Shown here: piece by piece, positions 45,550 through 58,852 of the stretch
Numbering within the stretch: the stretch's first letter is position 1
Layout: every line of letters begins with the position of its first letter
Source: Alviniconcha marisindica
Lineage: Eukaryota; Mollusca; Gastropoda; Provannidae
DNA: 64,000 nucleotides
Direction: 5' to 3'
Assembly (NCBI GenBank): GCA_018857735.1
Contig: JABMCL010000188.1
Span: forward strand, 2,360,001 to 2,424,000
Program-made: the position numbers and the translations under genes
The notes under the pieces: model-generated
Databases searched by the model: none
What the model was told of the DNA's origin: nothing
The model's input: the letters and a program-made list of their open reading frames with translations, nothing else

Positions 45550-45957
45550 GGTGTGAACATGAACCTCAGCATGCATGATTTGTTTAATGAGTTTGTTTTA
45601 CCAAAAGGGTTTTAATACAACTGTCGTATGTGCCATAGGCTGCACCAGTATATAATATATCCCTGTAGAGTCAGTTCCTTGATGAGGTGTGAACACGAAC
45701 CTCAGCATGCATAATTTGTTTAATGAGTTTGTTTTACCAAAAGGGTTTTAATACAACTGTCATATGTGCCATAGGCTGTACCAGTATATAATATATCCCT
45801 GTAGAGTCAGTTCCTTGATGAGGTGTGAACACGAACCTCAGCATGCATGATTTGTTTAATGAGTTTGTTTTACCAAAAGGGTTTTAATACAACTGTCATA
45901 TGTGCCATAGGCTGCACCAGTATATTATATATCCCTGTAGAGTCAGTTCCTTGATGA
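45550..45957. repeat. 136-bp tandem repeat, 3 near-identical copies
   Basis: Unit starts 'gtgtgaacacgaacctcagc' and ends 'gtagagtcagttccttgat'. Starts at 45551, 45687 and 45823. A partial older relative lies at 45205-45275 (gatgtgaacatgaacatgag), upstream of the CA tract. Confidence 0.93.
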
Positions 45958-46205
45958 CTGGGGTATATGCAGTATCACAAAGAAAGAAGAAAGTCTGTAT
46001 CTGTTGGTAATTTATCAAAAATAGGTTTCCATCTTTTGTGTATTTTCAGTTAAGAAAATAAAGATTTTTTGGCATTTCCATGTTCTCTTCCTTTATACCA
46101 GTTATGAATGTTGGGAGAACAGTGTGTGTGGTATGAACAACTGATGAGAAAATGAATGTAGCCCAAGGAAAGCAAGGTCAGTTATGTGGAAATGATCTTC
46201 ATCGC

Positions 46206-46293
46206 CCCCCCCCGACTCTGATCCCATTCATGATTCATACCCCCCTTCTGGATATACCTCCTCCCCCCTGCCCCCCCCCCCCCCCCCCCCCAG
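46206..46293. repeat. poly-C-rich tract
   Basis: C runs up to about 22 long. Followed at 46487-46565 by GA runs with a duplicated 'taaactttattttagagag'. Confidence 0.9.
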
Positions 46294-47120
46294 CCCAGCA
46301 AAACAATTTGTGTTAGAAATTGAAATGACAGTCTGTCAACCTGCCCACTAATCAGGGATGCAATTTTCACAATTGTCTCTGATAGTAAACGCCTACATGT
46401 CCTATCATTATGGTATGTTACAAAGCGATCTGAGGGCATTTCTGACTATTTCACGATCCTGGTTACTTATAACAACAAAGTGAGTCAGAGAGAGAGAGAG
46501 ATAGAGAATAGACTTTATTTTAGAGAGAGAGAGAGAGAATAAACTTTATTTTAGAGAGAGACAGACAGGCAGACAGACCCCACCCCCTCCCGCCAAAACA
46601 ACAGAGAACAGCACCGTATGTCAATGTGTCACATAATATTAATCAGTTTTGATAAAGTCTACAGATTAGGATGTTATAAAGGGATTAAAAAGAAGAAGAA
46701 GAGCATTGCAGACTATTTCATGATCCTAAATGTTGTTGCTAATACAGTAATAGCAACACAGAGAGTCAGTGTGTATGGGTGAGAGAGGTTTTCAATGCCC
46801 TGCCATCCATAGCGGTTATATGAATGAGAGAGAGAGAGAATGAGCGAGAGAGAGAGAGAGAGAGAGGTATCACAGCAGGACTGCCGTAACAGACAATGGG
46901 TGACCCAGCGAGTCCTCTGGATCTGAATCAGTCTAGATTCATACAATTTAGGGACCATTATTAGTCACTTTCGTAACAGAACGCATCAGCTGAGGCTGTC
47001 ATAGCAAGGGGCAGGGGTTCTGGTCAGCTCGGGTTCACTACGAAAATGTCTTACTTTTCTTCGTACCACGTCTTCAGCTGGGATTTCACACACTTTATGG
47101 ATAAATTAAATGATCTTATA

Positions 47121-47370
47121 ATTCATAGCTTTTATATAGCGCTATTCTCTGCTCTCCAGCAGACTCACTGCGCACATTGGCATGTGATTCTAAATGAGTA
47201 ACTGTATCCTTTTATAGCGCGTATTATTAATATCCACGGAAGTGGTGTACTGGTAGCGCTCCGTGGATGTTGCATGGCTGGTGCCACGTGAAATGCTAGC
47301 CGTTTCGGCGTAACTTGAGTTCTGCGTACACCATTCAACCATGCACCATTCAATCTTGCTGTACTAATGG
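47121..47370 (-). mobile_element. SINE, 5'-truncated copy of the 11906 family
   Basis: Matches the body and tail of 11906-12160 ('atatagcgctattctc', 'gcagactcactgcgc', 'ggtgccacgtgaaatgc', 'gcgtacaccattcaacc') but lacks the tRNA head. There are small local duplications inside. Confidence 0.75.
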
Positions 47371-47806
47371 TTGCACACAAGCGTTGTTATGCCTCCCTAC
47401 TCCACACCCCTTCCCCTTGTAATACAGGAAGAAGACCTGTTATATGTTTCTTTCTTGAGCCCTACACGATGAGCCATTTTCGCAGGACAGTTTGACAGGC
47501 TCACTCGTGATATTAGCCTGTAGCATTGGCCCAGAAGGGCAATTAAGGGAGTGAAGAAAACTTGTCATCTTGCCAAGGAGGCGAGTAGTTTCTCTTGGTA
47601 TAGTGGGTTCGCGGCACAACATGTAACATTAATTTTTTAAGCTTAACAGCTATGAAAAACATCGGGGAAAACGACGAAAGTGAAGAAATAAAGTAGCATC
47701 TATTTTTGGGGGGCATAAATCCATTCATTCACTTTGTACTTTCAGTTTTGGGGCAGTTTGTTTGTATCCCTCCGCCCAGCGCAACATGCTAGTGCGCGTT
47801 TGTTTG

Positions 47807-47817
47807 AAAATGGCGGC
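47807..47817 (+). promoter_or_regulatory. YY1-type element at the coiled-coil gene start
   Basis: AAAATGGCGGC matches the YY1 consensus that commonly overlaps transcription starts of TATA-less animal genes. It sits in a local CpG-rich stretch 150 bp before the start codon of the next gene. Its ATG (47810) opens a 8-codon upstream frame (MAAADGPK, TGA). Confidence 0.6.
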
Positions 47818-47960
47818 GGCTGACGGTCCGAAGTGACAACGCGTACAATTTCAAAGGATTTTCCGCATGCTCTGATGATCTGATGTGTGCGGGACCAGAG
47901 GAACGATGCAGCTTACGGATGTGACTTAGTTCTCGGAGTTTGTGCACGAATCGCAAAGAA

Positions 47961-47987
47961 ATGGCTTCGGAAGAGCAGCGGTTGCTG
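47961..47987 (+). CDS. coiled-coil gene, first coding exon (MASEEQRLL)
   Basis: Nine codons from ATG with A at -3 (aaagaaATGg) to a donor gtaaga at 47988, phase 0. It lies in a CpG-rich 5' region downstream of AAAATGGCGGC. Confidence 0.65.
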
Positions 47988-49443
47988 GTAAGAAGTCCGA
48001 TTAAAACTTTTTTCCTTATTCGGGTTATTGTCAACACAGACTGCATTCTTGCTTAGTAGTTCGCAGATCGTACAAATACCGGTTTAGGTGACTCATAAGT
48101 AGGACAGGTAAAGAAGACACGTACGCGCCATCTGCTTACAGGGAACGTACCGAGTTTGTACATGATGTGGGAGTGGGATGCAAATGCAATACCTGGATGT
48201 AAAGAACTTTTAATACTATAATAGTTATAAAAAATATTCTGCTGGTATTTTATTACCAGCCAGCTGAGAATAGACTGCATGAAATTTTTTATATTATATA
48301 TTTTGGAAATAAAGCTGTCAAACACATTCATCCAGGAAAAAAAACCCTTTTCAAACTATCAAAGTACTTTGTGAGTTTGTTAGTGACTAGAATTAGTGTT
48401 ATTGTTAGAGATGCCAGAAAGTTGGTGCTTTTTCTTGCATTTGAAGGGATACAGTGAACACAGTAAGCATGATCACTGGACAGTCACCAGATCAAGGCTG
48501 CCATGATGTGCAAAATAATGAATGGCCAGTTCAGTATTTTTCCAATGGTATGCACCCTGACAATCACACTGTCACAGTCACACTCACTCAAAGACAACTC
48601 CAGGTCTACTGGCAAAGTGTCTGGTGCCTCCAATTCCAAGGCAGAAGAAGAAGTTGACTGGTTAATCCAAAAGAATGCTGAAGAATCACTTAACACTAAC
48701 AGTAGGCACCCTTCTAAAATGAAAAAAAGTTCATACTGTTAGTACTTAGTTATACTTATAGTTAGTTAAATACTTAATACCAGATGAAATAAATTGCCAA
48801 ATTATGTTTATCTATAATCTAAAAAGGAACATCTCATATTTTCAAAACTTTCTCTGACAAATGGAAGATCTTGCATGAATTCAACAGAAATTTAACAGCT
48901 AAGAACACTGGACAATAACACAGCACCATACAAAAATATTAATTTATATCTTTACTATAGATACCTGAAATCAATTGCAGCATAGTCTTCAATTTTTTGG
49001 TGGGTTACCTACACTACAGTATAATGAAGAAATGATTTTTTTAATGGGACATAACAAAATGTTGTGTACCTGTGAAAAAAGTGCCTTCTTCTAAGTTCTA
49101 ACTCCAAGCAATGAAGATAATGCTACAGAAGAAATATCTATATATAAATATATAAGTAGTAAGTCTAGTTCAAAGAAACTCGTTTGTCTGTTGAGTATCT
49201 TATGTAATGGTTAATGATAATGGTGACAACTACAAGTCACAAGACTCACTTACATAGCTCATAGAATCTGATAATGAACCCACAGATCTGGCTACATATT
49301 TGTATACTTGAAGTTGGAAGTGCTTAAAAAAGAAGAAAAAAAGAAGAAGAAATTAAACTGTATAACTTGTGTTAACTGATTGGAATTTGACAACAACAAA
49401 AACCCCAAAACAACAACCCCACCACCCCCCAAAAACAGAAGAG

Positions 49444-49499
<56 letters not shown>

Positions 49500-52400
49500 C
49501 AACAACAACAAACAAACAAACAAACAAACAAACAACAAAACAGTAGATGTTTTACCCAATAACAGGTGTGTTGTGATGACCATCAATGTGTCCACTTTGT
49601 TACTGTTGTCATTATATAGTATCTATAGTAAAGGCTGAAAAGCTAACCTGATTGAACTTCAGCATGAAAATTGTTCCAACTGAATGGGAAAAGATGTAAA
49701 ACCCAAGTCAAGACTGCCACAATGTTTGTACCATGTAGGACACACACAGATCTAGACACTGAGAGTGTGCTGCACACCACAATGTATGTTTGTACCATGT
49801 AGGACACACAGAGATCTAGACACTGAGCAAGTACTGCATACCACAATGTTTGTACCATTTAGGACACATACAGATCTAGACACTGAGTAAGTGCTGCACA
49901 CCACAATGTTTGTACCATGTAGGACACACACAGATCTAGACACTGAGCAAGTGCTGCACACCACAATGTTTGTACCATGTAGGACTCACAGAGATCTAGA
50001 CACTGAGCAAGTGCTGCACACCACAATGTTTGTACCATGTAGGACTCACAGAGATCTAGACACTGAGCAAGTGCTGCACACCACAATGTATGTTTGTACC
50101 ATGTAGGACACACACAGATCTAGACGCTGAGCAAGTGCTGCACACCACAATGTTTGTGCCATGTAGGACACACACAGATCTAGACACAGAGAGTGCTGCA
50201 CACCACAATGTATGTTTGTACCATGTAGGACTCACAGAGATCTAGACACTGAGCAAGTGCTGCATACCACAATGTTTGTACCATTTAGGACACACACAGA
50301 TCTAGACACTGAGAGAGTGCTGCACACCACAATGTATGTTTGTACCATGTAGGACACACACAGATCTAGACACTGAGCAAGTGCTGCACACCACAATGTT
50401 TGTGCCATTTAGGACAAACACAGATCTAGACACTGAGAGAGTGCTGCACACCACAATGTATGTTTGTACCATGTAGGACTCACAGAGATCTAGACACTGA
50501 GCAAGTGCTGCATACCACAATGTTTGTACCATTTAGGACACATACAGATCTAGACACTGAGCAAGTGCTGCACACCACAATGTTTGTGCCATTTAGGACA
50601 AACACAGATCTAGACACTGAGTAAGTGATGCACAAAGGATTTTGCTGAAGGTGAATCTGAAACAGGAAATGAACATTTACTGATTTCTAGAGGTGCATTT
50701 CAAACATTTTGCTTCATTATGTAATATATAGGATTGGGAATCTTGCATGCATGCAGTCTGAGACTGGTATCAAAGCTAAGGCAATCAGTTTGCAGGAATT
50801 AATAGAAGTAGAAGTGCTCATTAGGCAGTTAACTCAGCAATCTGATACTATTAATCCCAGCCCTGCACACTGTGACAACTGACAGTGTGTTTGGCGTTGG
50901 CCAGCTGCCAGCAGAAAGCAAAGCATATTATCAGGATTGATGTGCACTCTAGCATGCACTTTGACACTTGAGAGGCCACAGCCCAATCCTCAGATTATAA
51001 AAATAGTAATTTGTGAACCTTATATTAAATATTATAACTTTATGAGTGATTTAAAAAATGGGAGTGTGATTGTTTTGAAAATGTGCTTTGAGGAAACACA
51101 GGAAAAGGGAATTACTGTTAAATTGAATCTTCATACATAGTCCTGGGGGGTAAATTAGTATAAATAACTTACTGTTAGTGTTTGTGTGTGTGTGTTTTAT
51201 ATCACAGGATTAGTAGCATGATTATCTTTTCATATTCACACCATGACATTACGGTTGTCAGGACCAGTTATGGGGTGAGCTTTTGCCTGAATAAGGGTGA
51301 GCTTTTGCCTTATTCCTGTATTGTAGTGTTATTGCCAATTCATCCTCACATCATGTTGTACAGTTTGTAGAGTGAGCTTCTGTTGCCTTATTCTGTTATG
51401 GTGACTATCTTTATTGCTTGTTTATCCTGGCATCATGCCATTTCCAGTATCAGGACCTCTGAAAAAGACTGGCTGCCCAGTGTTATGCCTTGCTGCTTGC
51501 AGACTAAAGTCAAACACAGCCATCTTCTCAATCTCTGGTATTTCAGATAGCTTTCAATAGTTTTATCAGAATTTGATTGCACAGATGCAGAAATGAAGGT
51601 CCCCTTTGTTGAGAATGAGTAGGTCAAACTATAGCCACACATATACTTTGCCCACTGCCAGGAATTTGTTCCTTGTTCTGATTTCTGTCTTCCTGGTCCA
51701 TTCACCATAATTTTTTCAAAATCCTCTCCTTGCTTTTGAACTCCCTACTTTGCTAGCAAGTAACATGATTTCCTGTGTGGGCCTGGGAATAAAATGTCAC
51801 CCTGCTCCTAGTCACAAGTGATTTAAGTAGGTTTCTGTGGTGAGTGCCTTTGGAATATAAATAGATCTGGTGTAAAGGAATTTTGAGTGTGTGATTTATC
51901 GTGAGGTGATGGGCAGTTTGATGGGGGGGGGGGGGGGGGGGGGACATACATGGCATGTATGTTTTAGCTGTAACCTGCCACCTACATTTTTGGCAGAATG
52001 ATCAGGATCTTTTACATGCTACTGTGGTAACACTGGGGTGAAATGGATACCAAAATAAGAGTCAGCACAAAAAGTGGACCACCAAGAAAAATAATTTCCT
52101 GCAGGGATTCAAACCCATGTCCTTTCAATCAGAGGGCGATGCTTTAACCACTGAGCTATCCCCACTCAAGTTGGATTTGACTTGCATCAGCTGGACAACT
52201 GATACATATGGGATCTATCTTCAAATCTTGCCTCAGCCAGACAACTGATACATGTTGGATCTAACTTGCATCAACTGGACAACTGATACATGCTGGACAA
52301 CTGATATATGTGGATCTAACTTGCATCAGCTGGACAGCTGATACATGCTGGACAACTAATATATGCCAGATCTAACTTGCATCAGCTGGACAACTGGTAC

Positions 52401-55400
52401 ATGTTGGATCTAACTTACATCAGCTGGACAACTGATACCTACTAGACAACTGATACATGTTGGATCTAACTTACATCAGCTGGACAACTGATACATACTG
52501 GACAACTGATACATGTTGGATCTAACTTACATCAGCTGGACAGCTGATACATACTGGACAACTGATACATGTTGGATCTAACTTACATCAGCTGGACAAC
52601 TGATACATGACGGATCTAACATGCATCAGCTGGACAACTAATATATGTCAGATCTAACTTGCATCAGCTTGTCATCTGATACATAGTGGACAACTGATAC
52701 ATGTCGGATCTAACTAGCATCAGCTGGACAACTGATACATGTTGAATCTAACTTGCATCAGCTAGGCAACTGATATATATTGGACAACTGATACATGTCA
52801 GATCTAACTAGCATCAGCTGGACAACTGATACATGTCAGATCTAACTTACATCTGCTGGACAACTGATACATACTGGACAACTGATACATGTTGGATCTG
52901 AATTACATCAGCTGGACAACTGATACATGCCGGATCTAACATGCATCAGCTGGACAACTGATATATGTCGGATCTAACTTGCATCAGCTTGTCATCTGAT
53001 ACATAGTGGACAACTGATACATGTCGGATCTAACTAGCATCAGCTGGACAACTGATACATACTGGACAACTGATACATGTCGGATCTAACATGTATCTGC
53101 TGGACAACATATAGCACAACTGATATATGTTGGATCTAACTTGCATCAGCTTGTCATCTGATACATAGTAGACAACTGATACATGTCAGATCTAACTAGC
53201 ATCAGCTGGACAACTGATACATACTGGACAACTGATACATGTCAGATCTAACTTACATCAGCTGGACAACTGATACATGTCAGATCTAACTTGCATCAGT
53301 TGGTCAACTGATACATACTGGACAACTGATATATGTCGGATCTAACGTGTATCTGCTGGACAACATACTGGACAACTGATATATATGTCGGATCTAACTT
53401 GCATCAGCTTGTCATCAGATACATAGTGGACAACTGATACATGTCGGATCTAACTAGCATCAGCTGGACAACTGATACATACTGAACAACTGATACATGT
53501 CGGATCTAACTTGCATCAGCTTGTCATCTGATACATAGTGGACAACTGATACATGTCGGATCTAACTTGCATCAGTTGGTCAACTGATACATACTGGACA
53601 ACTGATACATGTCGGATCAAATGTGTATGTGCTGGACAACATACTGGACAACTGATACATGTCGGATCTAACTTGCATCAGCTTGTCATCTGATACATAG
53701 TGGACAACTGATACATGTCGGATCTAACTTGCATCAGTTGGTCAACTGATACATACTGGACAACTGATACATGTCGGATCTAACTTGCATCAGCTTGTCA
53801 TCTGATACATAGTGGACAACTGATACATGTCGGATCTAACTTGCATCAGTTGGTCAACTGATACATACTGGACAACTGATATATGTCGGATCTAACGTGT
53901 ATCTGCTGGACAACATACTGGACAACTGTATATATGTCGGATCTAACTTTCATCAGCTTGTCATCAGATACATAGTGGACAACTGATACATGTCGGATCT
54001 AACTAGCATCAGCTGGACAACTGATACATACTGGAACAACTGATACATGTCGGATCTAACTTGCATCAGCTTGTCATCTGATACATAGTGGACAACTGAT
54101 ACATGTCGGATCTAACTTGCATCAGTTGGTCAACTGATACATACTGGACAACTGATACATGTCGGATCAAACGTGTATCTGCTGGACAACATACTGAACA
54201 ACTGATACATGTCGGATCTAACTTGCATCAGTTGGTCAACTGATACATACTGGACAACTGATATATGTCGGATCTAATGTGTATCTGCTGGACAACATAC
54301 TGGACAACTGATATATATGTCGGATCTAACTTGGCATCAGCTTGTCATCAGATTCATAGTGGACAACTGATACATGTCGGATCTAACTAGCATCAGCTGG
54401 ACAACTGATACATACTGAACAACTGATACATGTCGGATCTAACTTGCATCAGCTTGTCATCTGATACATAGTGGACAACTGATACATGTCGGATCTAACT
54501 TGCATCAGTTGGTCAACTGATACATACTGGACAACTGATACATGTTGGATCAAACATGTATCTGCTGGACAACATACTGGACAACTGATATATGTCGGAT
54601 CTAACTTGCATCAGCTTGTCATCTGATACATAGTGGACAACTGATACATGTCGGATCTAACTAGCATCAGCTGGACAACTGATACATGCCAGATCTAACA
54701 TGCATCAACTGGACAACTGATACATGTCGGATCTAACTTGCATCAGCTTGTCATCTGATACATAGTGGACAACTGATACATATCGGATCTAACTAGCATC
54801 AGCTGGACAACTGATACATGCCAGATCTAACATGCATCAGCTGGACAACTGATACATGTCGGATCTAACTTGCATCAGTTGGTCAACTGATACATACTGG
54901 ACAACTGATACATGTCGGATCTAACGTGTATCTGTTGGACAACATACTGGACAACTGATATATGTTGGATCTAACTTGCATCAGCTTGTCATCTGATACA
55001 TAGTAGACAACTGATACATGTCGGATCTAACTAGCATCAGCTGGACAACTGATACATACTGGACAACTGATACATGTCGGATCTAACTTACATCAGCTGG
55101 ACAACTGATACATGCTAGATCTAACATGCGTCAGCTGGACAACTGATACATGTCGGATCAAACGTATATCTGCTGGACAACATACTGGACAACTGATATA
55201 TGTCAGATCTAACTTGCATCAGCTTGTCATCTGATACATAGTGGACAACTGATACATATCAGATCTAACTAGTATCAGCTGGACAACTGATACATGCCAG
55301 ATCTAACATGCATCAGCTGGACAACTGATACATGTCGGATCTAACTTGCATCAGTTGGTCAGCTGATACATACTGGACAACTGATACATGTCGGATCAAA

Positions 55401-58400
55401 TGTGTATCTGCTGGACAACATACTGGACAACTGATATATGTCAGATCTAACTTGCATTAGCTTGTCGCTTGTCGTCTGATACATAGTGGACAACTGATAC
55501 ATGTCGGATCTAACTAGCATCAGCTGGACAACTGATACATGTCGGATCTAACTTGCATCAGCTTGTCATCTGATACATAGTGGACAACTGATACATATCG
55601 GATCTAACTAGCATCAGCTGGACAACTGATACATGCCAGATCTAACAGCATCAGCTGGACAACTGATACATGTCGGATCTAACTTGCATCAGTTGGTCAG
55701 CTGATACATACTGGACAAAATGATACATGTTGGATCAAATGTGTATCTGCTGGACAACATACTGGACAACTGATATATGTCGGATCTAACTTGCATCAGC
55801 TTGTCGTCTGATACATAGTGGACAACTGATACATGTCGGATCTAACTAGCCTCAGCTGGACAACTGATACATGCCAGATCTAACATGCATCAGCTGGACA
55901 ACTGATACATGTCGGATCTAACTTGCATCAGTTGGTCAACTGATACATAGGACAACTGATACATGTCGGATCTAACTTGCATCAGCTTCATCTGATACAT
56001 AGTGGACAACTGATACATGTCGGATCTAACTTGCATCAGTTGATCATCTGATACATACTGGACAACTGATACATGTTGGATCTAACGTGTATCTGCTGGA
56101 CAACATACTGGACAACTGATATATGTCGGATCTAACATGCATCAGCTTGTCATCTGATACATAGTGGACAACTGATACATGTCGGATCTAACATGCATCA
56201 ACTGGACAACTGATATATATCGGATCTAACTTGCATCAGCTTGTCATCTGATACATAGTGGACAACTGATACATGTCAGATCTAACTAGCATCAGCTGGA
56301 CAACTGATATATACTGAACAACTGATACATGTCAGATTTAACTTGCATCAGTTGGTCAACTGATACATGTCGGATCTAACTTGCATCAGTTGGTCAACTG
56401 ATACATAGTGGACAACTGATACATGTCGGATCTAATTTGTATCTGCTGGACAACATACTGGACAACTGATACATGAGCTGAACAATTCATACATGCCAGA
56501 TCTAACTTGCATCAGCTGGTCAATTGATACATACTGGATGACTGATACATGTCGGATCTAACTTGCATCAGCTGGACAACTGATACATGTCATATCTAAC
56601 TAGCATCAGCTGGACAACTGATACATGTCGGATCTAACTTGCATCAGGTGCTCAACTGATATATACTAGACAACTCATTCATGTTGGATCAGCTGGACAA
56701 CTGATACATACTGGACAACTAATACATGTTGGATCTAACTTACATGAGCTGAACAACTGAGTCTGATACATGTCGGATCTAACATGCATCAACTGGACAA
56801 CTGATACATGTTGGATCTAACTTGCACCAGCTGATCAACTGATACATACTTGATGACTGATACATGTCAGATCTAACTTGCATCAGCTGGACAACTGGTA
56901 CATGTCAGATCTAACTTGCATGAGCTGGACAACTGATACATGCTGGATCTAACTTGCATCAGCTGAACAACTGGTACATACTGGACAACTGATACATGTT
57001 GGATCTAACTAGCATCAGCTGGACAACTGATACATACCAGACAACTCAGATCTATTTTACATCAGCTGAACAACTCATACATGCTGTATGTTACCTGCAT
57101 CAGCTGGACAACTGATACATGTCAGATCTAACTAGCATCAGCTGGTCAACTGATACATACTGGACAACTGACACATGTCAGATCTAACTTGCATGAGCTG
57201 GACAACTGATGTATGTTGGATCTAACTTGCATCAGCTGGACAGCTGGTATATACTGGACAGCTGATACATGTCGGATCTAACTTGCATCAGCTAGACAAC
57301 TGATACATGTCAGATCTAACTTGCATCAGCTTGACAACTGATACATGTTGGATCTAACTCACATCAGCTGGGACAACTGATACATGTGGCACATAACCTG
57401 CATCAGCTGGATGTCTGATACATATTAGATCTGACTTGCATCAGCTGGACAACTGATACATGATGATGATGATGATCACTTTTATATCACCCTATTCTTC
57501 ACTCTTGAGCAGACTCACTGCACTCACATGTGATTCAACATGAGCGAATATATTTTGAATATTCACTGAAGTGGTGTACTTACAGTGCTGGCATGGCTGG
57601 TGCCACATTAAACTGCTGCCTTCTTGGCATCTTCTGTGTACACCATACAACCATGCACCATGTCACTTCATGCAAAGCCACAGCAGGGACATTAATATCT
57701 AAGAACTAACTAACTTGATTGCAGTTTTATTATAGTAATTACAGTAAAAACAAAACAAAATAAGTACAGGTACAAAGAACTATCTTTTGGTGCTGTGCCA
57801 AAAGATAGTTTTTTGTACCTGTACTTCTTTAGTTTTTTTAAAAACATTTAAAACAGGGTGGTGACTCACACAGTCACAGTATAGCTGGCCTCACTGCTAG
57901 CAGGTTTTATATTATTAGCAGAATGCATTCCCATAAATAAATAACTTGATTGCAGAATTTTATTATAGTAATGACTATGCCAAAAGAATAGTTCTTTGTA
58001 TCTGTACTTATTTGGTTGTTTTTAACATTTAAAACAAGTGGTGACTCACACTGTCACAGTATATTTGGCCTCACTGCTAGCAGGTTTTACATTATCAGCA
58101 GAATGCTTTCCCAGTGTGAAATTGAAGAGGGGTTTAGGGTCAGCATGACTAGGTAAGTGGAATACCTGCTAGGTAAGTGGAATACCTGCTTCAGAGCTGA
58201 TCAGAGGACTGAGCTGCAGTGACATTGGCCCCAGGCAAAACCCAGCCATAGAGCTTATAACACAGTGGGGAAGATGTGGCTGATTAGGAGTAACTGACAT
58301 TATATGTTCTTCGATGGCCTCTTGTTCACAGCTGTGGGCAAAAAGCTTACCCGTTTTTTGTATAATATATTAAAATTATTATGATGTATTATTTGCCCAG

Positions 58401-58675
58401 CATATTATCATGGGGTGCTTCTTCAAATGCCATACGTCCATCCTGTACAAAACACAGTCACTCATTTGTGCATGTTTCCTTAATACTGCTTCTGGTTGCT
58501 TTCATTGAAATTACAATGCAACTTAACAAATTCATTGTATTTATCATGAAGTTAAGCAGTACATACTATTATAAGACGACGGTAACAAAATAGGAAAAGC
58601 CAAAAATAACAAATAAAAAACATGTGTGCTCTCCCAGTTTGGAAAATTGAGCCCAAACCTTTTTAGCAGCAAAGC

Positions 58676-58740
<65 letters not shown>

Positions 58741-58776
58741 CAAACTTGAACTCAAAAACTTTATTTGAGAGAGAGG

Positions 58777-58852
<76 letters not shown>

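Larger units (their letters stand above)
41838..47800. other. spacer between dioxygenase and coiled-coil genes
   Basis: Contains the dioxygenase 3'UTR (end not fixed; an AATAAA lies near 46059), a dispersed element, minisatellites and a SINE. No open frame here has recognisable protein character. Confidence 0.6.

Noticed and set aside
20460..57465. CRISPR-like regularly spaced repeats in several arrays
   Set aside because: Eukaryotic introns. The repeats are adjacent tandem units with no unique spacers and no associated genes.
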